Part shown: positions 5,285 to 6,081 of the stretch, one piece after another
Numbering within the stretch: the stretch's first letter is position 1
How the letters are laid out: every line of letters begins with the position of its first letter
From: JAPUDQ01 sp964532145
GTDB taxonomy: Bacteria > Patescibacteriota > Saccharimonadia > Saccharimonadales > Saccharimonadaceae
Length of the DNA: 6,081 nucleotides
NCBI GenBank assembly: GCA_964532145.1
Contig: CAZHGM010000037.1
Span: forward strand, 1 to 6,081
Direction of reading: 5' to 3'
Made by a program: the position numbers and the translations under genes
The notes under the pieces: generated by a model
What the model saw: only the letters and a program-made list of their open reading frames with translations
The model's database searches: none
Told to the model about the DNA's origin: nothing

Positions 5285-5953
5285 ATGTTTACAGGGTTCT
5301 TTTCGTTTTTGAGCCCCACAGCTGCGAAGATAAGTGGCTGGTTGATCGCAGCCCTGACAGCCATACCGCTGATGGCAAAGTTTTTTGTCGTGAGTGTGGA
5401 GCAGGGTGAGTACGGGTATTTCCTTCGGTGCGGACGACCAAGAGTCCTGAAAAACGGTCAGGTCAAGTTGGCTGAGCCAGGCGTCTACTTTGTGGCCCCG
5501 ATCTGGAGACAGATCAAGATTGTCAACACAAAGGAGATTCGATGTGATGCCATCGCCCAAACTGTCACAACTGCTGACGAGGTGGTAGTGGAGATAAATT
5601 TCACTGCTCGCTACCGGCGTCTCACCGATGCTGACTCTATGACTCGGAGTATCTTGGAGGTTGATAACCTTACGGGAACTGTGGTGGATATCATCACAGC
5701 CGTAGTATCGACTCAGGTCAGTAAGCTGACGTTTGAGGTTTTGCGTAACCTTGAGGCGCTAATCGAACTCATTGAGTCGAGCCTCGAGGAAGTCATGCCG
5801 CCTCAGTGTGGGGCAAAGCTCATATGGCTGGGCATCCAGTCCTTCAGCAAAACCGAAGCACAGCTACGGTTTGAAGGCCAGTGCCGTATTGCAGATGCAA
5901 TTATCGGCACGCAGCACAGCAGTATGCCCGCTGCAACTCAGGACGACGAGTAA
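5285..5953 (+). CDS. SPFH/band 7 domain membrane protein
   Basis: A 222-aa protein of the stomatin/prohibitin/flotillin/HflK-C superfamily, whose members form membrane-bound oligomers that organise membranes or regulate proteases; the role here is unknown. One hydrophobic segment (about 16-38, GWLIAALTAIPLMAKFFVVSV) anchors the N-terminus. The band 7 domain follows: VEQGEYGYFLRCGRP (38-52), the EPGVYFVAPIW turn (64-74), TVTTADEVVVEINFTARYR (93-111) and a helical part to about 196 (LEEVMPPQCGAKLIWLGIQSFSKTE). The long C-terminal coiled coil of flotillins is absent and the tail is short and acidic (TQDDE). The start at 5285 is set by an excellent AGGAGG at 5271-5276, eight bases upstream; an in-frame GTG at 5276 overlaps that site and is rejected. 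It is divergent from the HIT gene and followed by a strong hairpin, so probably transcribed alone. Confidence 0.9.
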   Translation: MFTGFFSFLSPTAAKISGWLIAALTAIPLMAKFFVVSVEQGEYGYFLRCGRPRVLKNGQVKLAEPGVYFVAPIWRQIKIVNTKEIRCDAIAQTVTTADEVVVEINFTARYRRLTDADSMTRSILEVDNLTGTVVDIITAVVSTQVSKLTFEVLRNLEALIELIESSLEEVMPPQCGAKLIWLGIQSFSKTEAQLRFEGQCRIADAIIGTQHSSMPAATQDDE

Positions 5954-5982
5954 CCCCGCCCGGCATCGACGACCGGGTGGGG
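5954..5982 (+). terminator. GC-rich hairpin after the SPFH gene
   Basis: CCCCGCCCGG (5954-5963) pairs with CCGGGTGGGG (5973-5982) over ten positions including one G-U, with a 9-nt loop, starting right after the stop codon. A true U-tract is missing: the next bases are AAATCCCCCC. An alternative hairpin, GGGG (5979-5982) with CCCC (5987-5990), would exclude it. It is likely a transcription or processing boundary before the tRNA. Confidence 0.55.
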
Positions 5983-5996
5983 AAATCCCCCCAATT

Positions 5997-6005
5997 TGTT
6001 ATAAT
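5997..6005 (+). promoter_or_regulatory. Extended -10 promoter of tRNA-Ser
   Basis: TGTTATAAT is an exact extended -10 (TG, one base, TATAAT). It ends ten bases before the tRNA 5' end at 6016, so the primary transcript would carry only a few extra bases. No recognisable -35 is present at 17 bp, as is usual for extended -10 promoters. Confidence 0.65.
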
Positions 6006-6015
6006 TTAATGATAC

Positions 6016-6081
6016 GGAGAGATGCAGGAGTGGTTGAACTGGCCGCTCTCGAAAAGCGGTATAGCGCAAGCTATCGAGGGT
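6016..6081 (+). tRNA. tRNA-Ser (CGA), 3' end cut by the window
   Basis: The acceptor strand is GGAGAGA (6016-6022). The D stem is CAG/CTG (6025-6027 with 6039-6041). The anticodon stem CCGCT/AGCGG (6043-6047 with 6055-6059) encloses loop CTCGAAA with anticodon CGA at 6050-6052, which reads UCG. The long variable arm, typical of class II tRNA-Ser, has stem ATAGC/GCTAT (6061-6065 with 6070-6074) and a GCAA loop. The 5' T stem GAGGG (6076-6080) is the last part present; the rest of the T arm and the acceptor 3' strand lie beyond the edge. Confidence 0.95.

Noticed and set aside
5190..5285. N-terminal extension of the HIT protein to the start at 5285
   Set aside because: Family homology starts at the ATG at 5189, a TATAAT sits immediately before it, and the extension would overlap the SPFH ribosome site.
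5158..5409. Plus-strand open frame across the HIT/SPFH divergent region, with an ATG at 5239
   Set aside because: It overlaps the SPFH gene in another frame and the HIT start on the other strand; no family features and no ribosome site.

Overview
The window holds four confidently identified genes, a partial tRNA and one plausible small secreted-protein gene. All of it is bacterial and uses the standard genetic code. The content is housekeeping: tsaD (tRNA t6A modification) and valS (valyl-tRNA synthetase) on the plus strand, a short minus-strand pair (a HIT-family protein and a small predicted secreted protein), an SPFH/band 7 membrane protein on the plus strand, and the start of a tRNA-Ser(CGA) at the right edge. 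The ValRS sequence style, the 7-nt-period repeats and a relic resembling a 23S rRNA intervening-sequence protein suggest a Patescibacteria/CPR organism, perhaps Saccharibacteria. That placement is inference from memory of such genomes, not from a search.

Layout: 1-131 is mostly an AT-rich promoter region. 132-1424 is tsaD, longer than usual at 430 aa because of two internal insertions and a C-terminal tail. The first insertion contains a perfect 11-bp hairpin followed by four perfect copies of a 7-bp repeat. 1379-1573 is a segment bounded by 21-nt inverted arms, each built of 7-nt units. It overlaps the 3' end of tsaD and encloses a decayed reading frame resembling a four-helix-bundle (23S rRNA intervening sequence) protein. 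The valS promoter abuts its right arm. 1588-1708 is a structured valS leader, and 1709-4258 is valS. 4259-4364 is a convergent intergenic region with hairpins. 4365-4754 (minus) is the small secreted protein with its own strong promoter, and 4806-5189 (minus) is the HIT protein. 5190-5284 is a divergent promoter region. 5285-5953 is the SPFH protein, followed by a strong GC hairpin, an extended -10 promoter and tRNA-Ser.

Functionally, tsaD, valS and tRNA-Ser all serve translation. The HIT and SPFH genes are divergent neighbours with no proven link. The most unusual part is the tsaD-valS junction. It resembles the IVS elements known from 23S rRNA (a long terminal stem enclosing an S23-type protein frame), but sits between and partly inside protein genes. 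It appears to supply the tsaD tail and the -35 region of valS. Several genes (tsaD, HIT, secreted protein) have -10 elements so close to the start codon that leaderless transcription is likely, whereas valS has a leader of about 120 nt.
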